From: Gonatopus flavifemur
Lineage: Eukaryota > Arthropoda > Insecta > Hymenoptera > Dryinidae
Direction of reading: 5' to 3'
Assembly (NCBI GenBank): GCA_018340375.1
Contig: JAFFJZ010000041.1
Coordinates: 186,001-250,000 of the forward strand
DNA: 64,000 nt
Each line of letters opens with the position of its first letter. Position 1 is the stretch's first letter. Below, piece after piece: positions 59,117 through 64,000 of the stretch. The notes under the pieces were generated by a model. That model ran no database searches, was not told the DNA's origin, and worked only from the letters and a program-made list of their open reading frames with translations. The position numbers were made by a program, and so were the translations under genes.

Positions 59117-60889
59117 CAGTGGGCCGAAATCCACAAAAAGTGCTCAAAACTATAAGGCGTCGTCTGATTCATGCATTGTTCTGGACTAAGGGGTTTTGGG
59201 GATCGCTGATTACGAATCTGTAGTCAGATTTTCCGAATTCAAGATGGCGGACGAAAATGTCAAAATCATTCCGATTTGCCCAAAACTCATTCCGGAAGAG
59301 TTTTTTGGATCGCTGATTACGAATCTGCAGTCAGATTTCCAGAATTCAAGATGGCGGATCCAATATGGCGGACGGAAATGTCAAAATCACTCCGATTTGC
59401 CTGAAACTCGTCCTGGAAGAGGTTTTTTTGGATCGCTGATTACGAATTCGCAGTCAGATTTTCAGAATTCAAGATGGCAAATTCAATATGACGGACATAA
59501 ATGTCAAAATGATTTCGATTTGCCTGAAACCCGTTTCCGGACAGTTTTTGGAAGCCACCGAATACGAGTCTGGATTCAGATTTTTCTTCAAAATCTTTAG
59601 CTAAATTATATATGATGCCAATGATACATTAGTTTTGATCTTTCAATTTACTCACGTGTTTTACCGCGTGAAGATTGTAAATCGGCTTTGAAAACACTTG
59701 TTTTCATTTTTTAAATTTATTTATTCATTCTTTTCTTATTTTCTTTTTTAACATTTTTTTCAAGGTTTTTATTCTTCATTTCTTGTATTATTTCATACAA
59801 ATTTTTCTTCATATTCAATGTTCGAATGTTCCTTGGCCAACTGTATCTGCGGATCTTGTAGAAGTGCAAGGACTTCTGGCGAAAAAGATTGATTCTTTTT
59901 TTGGGGCAATCTCCGTAAAGAGGAAATCCACGGATCTGATGATATCAGTAGCATGTGTAAAAGGTCTAGATTGGTTAAAAGTCTTGAAGATTTTCTTGTA
60001 TTATGTTCTTTATAATATTTGCAATCTTTGTTCCGAGCCTCTTGGGCTTCCTCGGATAATCCACCAATTGGTGAATTTCCACTGCAAATTTAAAAATATT
60101 TATGTTAATTTTGATACAAAAGTTTGTAAGCTATTGACAAAACATATTTTGTTTATTGAATTTCCCATACTTCTATCAAAATTCAAACACAATATTATTT
60201 TAAAGTGCTTTTCATACAAAATTTGATTTGAATTCTCATAAAATCTGTAGTGAACTTCAAACACAAATATGTGTGTTAATTCTCCCAAATTTTGTGTATT
60301 CAATTCACAAACTTTTTCAACAGTGTATACCGGAGAACTAATAATCTTACAGATACTGTGTCATAAAAATTAACATACCACTCGTTGCGCAGGTCTGCGC
60401 AGCATAAATAAAAGTGATTTGCAAGTAGGAATCATCTAAGAACACATTGCAAAAACCTCCCAGAGAAAGTTTTTTGAAGTATTTGAGAAAATCGTCAATG
60501 AAATATCGAAATCGATGATTTCATTCGTACGCACAACTCAAAAACGCAATGTTCCATCCTAACACTCATGTCCCCTGGACAATATTTATTATTTTTATAT
60601 TGAAACAACATGTAAACTTCCACAAAATGCTTAGATATCAAAATCATGAGGGCTTGCAAGCGTTAATTACTTCGAAAACTCTTGTATTATTTTTCGGGAA
60701 TTTTTAGAATTTCACAGTAATTTCTGTATCTTACGTAACAAATATCTCACAAACTAACTCGCCTTCAGACACAGCGTTACATACCTTCATACTACTAATG
60801 TATTGGAGTAAGGAAATACCAACATTCTTGAATTTTAGAGTATTTCAGAAAAGGGGGTTTTGAGCACTTTTTGTGGATTTCGGCCCAGT
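59117..60889. mobile_element. 1.8-kb CAGTGGGCCGAAATCC element carrying a minisatellite
   Basis: CAGTGGGCCGAAATCCACAA at the left, TTGTGGATTTCGGCCCAGTG at the right; the arms match for over 30 bp. I could not confirm a target duplication. The left part holds the tandem repeat at 59201-59560. The frame at 59783-60226 is not recognised. Confidence 0.75.
59201..59560 (+). repeat. Minisatellite, three units of about 107-123 bp
   Basis: Units start at 59201, 59308 and 59431 with GGATCGCTGATTACGAATC. Each contains AATTCAAGATGGCGGA and AAATGTCAAAATCA...CCGATTTGCC. A partial fourth unit follows. The + strand frame through it (59196-59600) only reflects the repeat. Confidence 0.85.
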
Positions 60890-60934
60890 GTGCACCCTGC
60901 GGAAAATGCAAGGCAAATCCGGACAAAAAATAGT

Positions 60935-61066
60935 AGTCAGGCTTTGAACGGTTTTTCTCCCAGGAAATTCGGTCCGGAATCAACAAATTGGGATATCTCG
61001 TGGTGGAAAGTTAGTCAGTTTTTGACTGGATTTCCTGGGGCAAGAAACGTTCAAAGCCTCACAACT
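60935..61066. repeat. Short inverted-repeat element, GTCAGGCTTTGAACG end
   Basis: TAGTCAGGCTTTGAACGGTT at the left, AACGTTCAAAGCCTCACAAC at the right. A half copy of the same sequence is at about 41800. Confidence 0.6.
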
Positions 61067-62116
61067 ATTAGGACCTTGAATAAGTTCTCGCTGTTCAATC
61101 ACAGATGGCACTAACAGTACTCCGTGCTTGAAATTTCGAATGGTAACGCACTTGCAAGGAAGTACTGTATCTAACCTGAAATCGCAGTGTATGATAGTTC
61201 ACTTTAGTGTAAACAAAGTAATTGTTTATTAGTTTTGAAAATGTCTACTTTCGTGCCAACTAAAGTGTATTTGCGGGGGATTTTATTGCATTACTTTATT
61301 CCAAAGAAATCTGCAGCTGAAGCACATAGAATTCTTGTTGAGACTTATGGTGACGATGCTCTGTCGGATACGACATGCAGAGACTGATTTCGACGCTTCG
61401 AAAATAATGATTTTCAACTTGAGGATAAAGAACGTTCTGGCGCACCAAAAAATTTGAAGACAGAGGATTGGAGGAATTCCTCGATGAAGACCGATCTCAG
61501 ACGCTAGCAGAACAACAATGACAAGTTGATGAGTCAACTGTTTTAAAACGTTTAAAAATGTTAGGAATGACCCAGAAGCAAGGACGTTGGGTGCCGTATA
61601 AATTGAAGCCAAGGGACATCGAACGGCATTTTGTCACGTGTGAACTACCCTGTTGGAGAAACCCAGCTGGGTTCAACCATGCTCAGTAGGACCAGTAGGA
61701 ATTTGGTTACATGGTCGAACCATGTCAGGTAGGAGCATGCTGCGTAGGATCAACCTACATGGGATTAGGTCGGGTCTACCTAGGCTGGTACTACCTAATA
61801 TGAGTCCACCTAGAGGTTGGTACTACCCTGCACGGTTCTCCCCAGTTTTAGTATCAACCTGTGACAGACCATGCTTGGTAAGGCTTCAGATAGTTATAGA
61901 TGAATCTTGGAAATTCCAGAACAGAACAGAACTTCTGTACGAAATATCCAGAGTTTTGACACTTTCATCAAATTGCGTCACAGTTTTGTCCCACTGGCAT
62001 CTCGAGATTTTCCTTCAATTTATGATTAATTTGAAGGATATCGTTCCTTCAAATCTCGCAATTGTGCAGATTCCACGATTGGTTATCAGTTTGTAAGGCT
62101 GTTTGCATTTACAATA

Positions 62117-63410
62117 CGAGGGTGGATTGATAAGTTTCCGGCCTGACCAAGAAAAACAACGTTTTTAAGAATTTTTTTTTTTTTATTTCTCAACATAATC
62201 TCCTCCAAGGCTGATACATTTCTCATAGCGGTGTTCTAGTCTAGTAATGCCATCTCTATAGACTGATTCGTCAAGCTCCTCAAAATACCCATTTACAGCT
62301 TCGATTACTTCTTCATTGTCCGCAAATCTCTTACCGCCAAGCCATTTTTTGAGGTTAGGAAACAGATAATAGTCACTCGGGGCTAGGTCTGGAGAGTAGG
62401 GAGGGTGCGGCATTAATTCAAACTTCAAATCGTTGATTTTAGCCATCGCAACGATTGACGTGTGCGCTGGTGCGTTATCGTGATGAAACAAGATTTTTTT
62501 CTTCGCCAGATGAGGTCGTTTAATTTTCACTTCGTGGCTCAAACGTTGCAATAAGTCTGCGTAGTATTGACCAGTGATAGTTTTACCCTTTTCAAGGTAA
62601 TCAATGTATATAATACCTCTTGCATCCCAAAAAACAGTAGCCATAACCTTGTTCGCCGAAAAAATTGTTTTTGCCTTCTTTGGAGTTGGTTCCCCTGGTC
62701 CAATCCACTGTTTAGACTGTTCTTTGGTTTCAGGAGTGTAGTGGTGGACCTAAGGTTCGTCAACGGTTACGAATCGACGCAAAAATTCGCTTGGATTACG
62801 CTTATACAACGCCAAATTGGCGGTAGAAATGTTCTTTCGAATTAATTTTTGGTCGACTGTTAGCAAACGCGGCACCCATCTTGCACAGAGCTTTTCCATA
62901 TACAAATGTTGGTGCAAAATATTTTGTACACGTTCATATGACATCTTACAGGTCTCAGCTATCTCACGAACTTTTAATCTGCGATCTTTCAGCACTATTT
63001 GATGGATTTTTTCGATCATATCTGGAGTTGTGCCCTCAATGGGGCGTCCTGAGCGAGGCTCATCAGAGGTGCTCACACGACCCTTTTTAAACTCGGAAAC
63101 CCACTGCTTAACGGTTGAATATGATGGGGAGGATGTCCCCAGTGTTGAGTCCATCTCTTCTTTGATTTCCTTCGGCGTTAACCCCTTCAAATAAAAGTAT
63201 TTGATGACAGCACGATTTTCCAGCTTTTCCATTTTTACGAAAAACACAGAGGCGTCTTGGTCAGCGTGCTCTCAAAACTAAACTCACATGGCGATCGGAC
63301 TGAAACTGTAGCTACAAGCTATCTAAGGATGGTACTATAGAACGCCACCTCAAGGTAGGCCTAGTGGCGCCATCTCTTGGTCAGGCCGGAAACTTATCAA
63401 TCCACCCTCG
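62117..63410. mobile_element. mariner element 3 (1294 bp), youngest of the nest
   Basis: CGAGGGTGGATTGATAAGTT at the left and its exact complement at the right (AACTTATCAATCCACCCTCG); the repeats match for over 30 bp. TA on both flanks. Its position inside the CCCTGTTG element makes it the latest arrival. Confidence 0.95.
62183..63232 (-). pseudogene. mariner 3 transposase, single in-frame stop
   Basis: 350 codons including the stop on the minus strand, start [17 protein letters not shown], end LGGDYVEK. The paired helix-turn-helix DNA-binding region is intact ([41 protein letters not shown]), and the catalytic blocks VTVDE, HHDNAPAHTS and YSPDLAPSDYYLFPN contain all three Asp of the D,D34D triad. 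The only break is a TAG at 62748-62750, directly after VTVDEP, where mariners normally have a Thr-Trp pair. Otherwise there are no frameshifts. The first Met of the frame (63247) is four codons further upstream; the family start is MEKL. Confidence 0.93.
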
Positions 63411-64000
63411 TACACTTATATTTGTTGATATTGTTTTGATACCGTTCTTCGATCAATCAAGAAAACCTGCATCATGTTGATTTGTCAAAATCCCTCTGAT
63501 ATTAGTGCTCTTGAAATGAGTCAAGTTTGAGTTGTTACAATTGGAATGAGGTTAGTCTAGCTGGAACTAAGTTGATCTTATATTGATCGTTAAGTCAGTT
63601 GACATAGGCTGTAACTAGCACCAGTTGCAACCAAGTTGGTCCCATGTTGGTTGTTGGGTCAACCATCATGGGTCGTAACCAGCACCAGCTGGTACCAAGT
63701 TGGTCCAACTGGAACCATATCGGTCCAGCTGGGATCAAGTTGGTTCCTTGTTGGACCTTGCTGGGTTTTTTCAACAGGGTACTACTTCAACGGCAGAAAA
63801 GAAAAGGTTTTTTGCACCGTATCGTGGCTGGCGATGAAAAATGGATACAGTATGATAATCCAAAGCGTAGCTTTCATTACCGGCTTCTATTCTTTTATTG
63901 CTCGGAACTAATTTTCACAAACAACTCCAGTTCATTCGGTCAAATAAATTATTTTTTTCGGTGTACTTATTCCTTGATGGCCTGTTCAACATTTCCAGCA

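Larger units (their letters stand above)
61648..63779. mobile_element. CCCTGTTGGAGAAACCCAGC element inserted in mariner 4, TSD TA
   Basis: CCCTGTTGGAGAAACCCAGC at the left, GCTGGGTTTTTTCAACAGGG at the right, TA on both sides. Joining the flanks restores a mariner codon run (GTGAAC-TA-CTTCAACGG), so the boundaries are exact. Both ends are filled with GGTTGGTACTACC/GTTGGTCC-type repeats. About 0.84 kb without the mariner (62117-63410) nested inside it. Confidence 0.9.
61067..64000. mobile_element. mariner element 4, split by a nested element and running off the window
   Basis: Coding similarity begins at 61241 (MSTFVPTKVYLRGILLHYF, SAAEAHRILVETYGDDALSD). It continues past a TGA where the family has Trp and is frame-damaged through about 61640 (ERSGAPKNL, LKPRDI). 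It resumes at 63782 with LLQRQKRKGFLHRIV-like sequence and GDEKWIQYDNPKR, then loses similarity. It resembles the mariner group with SETMAR-like sequence (LRGILLHYF, TTCRDWFRRF). The left terminus is probably near 61067 (TATTAGGACCTTGAATAAG); the right end is not seen. The 61648-63779 element lies between its halves. Confidence 0.8.

Noticed and set aside
59196..59600. 134-codon open frame
   Set aside because: It simply reads through the tandem repeat; the protein is the repeat translated.
1..64000. CRISPR arrays, bacterial operons, riboswitches or an integrated virus
   Set aside because: Introns, eukaryotic gene families and transposons are present throughout; no regularly spaced repeat array, bacterial gene or viral gene was recognised.

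Overview
The window is AT-rich animal DNA. Short exons with GT-AG introns and the gene content point to an insect, most likely a hymenopteran: a beta-1,3-glucan recognition protein (GNBP), Paf1, a protein-L-isoaspartate methyltransferase, several mariner transposons and many hairpin (foldback) elements. Species cannot be named from the sequence. Genes were rebuilt by eye from splice sites and reading-frame continuity.

Layout. 1-4.7 kb holds the 3' end of an unrecognised + strand gene (1862-2521) and a small minus-strand zinc-binding protein resembling the N-terminal part of RNF180 (3896-4336). 9.8-20.2 kb is one complete GNBP gene in eight exons (466 aa: signal peptide, CBM39-type glucan-binding domain, GH16-like domain lacking the catalytic motif). 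Its introns are packed with nested mobile elements. Just beyond it lie two small genes for secreted proteins arranged head to head (20341-20834 on minus, 21176-21601 on plus). 22-39 kb has no recognisable gene and is almost a catalogue of hairpin elements. 39.4-41.6 kb is complete Paf1 (eight exons, 542 aa, acidic run and RS-rich tail). 42.97-45.01 kb, converging on it, is complete isoaspartate methyltransferase (five exons, 232 aa). 45-64 kb is again gene-poor and holds four mariner elements in different stages of decay, three of them in nests.

The most striking feature is not a gene. About twenty-five separate hairpin elements, 58 bp to over 2 kb long, have unrelated interiors but termini reading CACTG/CACGG...AAAAA or CCC..., and most are flanked by the same two bases on both sides (TA, TG, TT, AG, CA, AA, GA, GT, CT or AT). 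One of them interrupts a mariner reading frame, and removing it with one AG copy restores the family sequence, so the 2-bp duplication is well supported there. At least four of the long hairpin elements also carry a tRNA-like A-box/B-box pair. Other families are present too: hAT-like MITEs with perfect 8-bp duplications and TTAA-flanked elements.

The cellular genes have no obvious joint pathway: immune recognition (GNBP), transcription elongation (Paf1) and protein repair (methyltransferase) are neighbours only by position.
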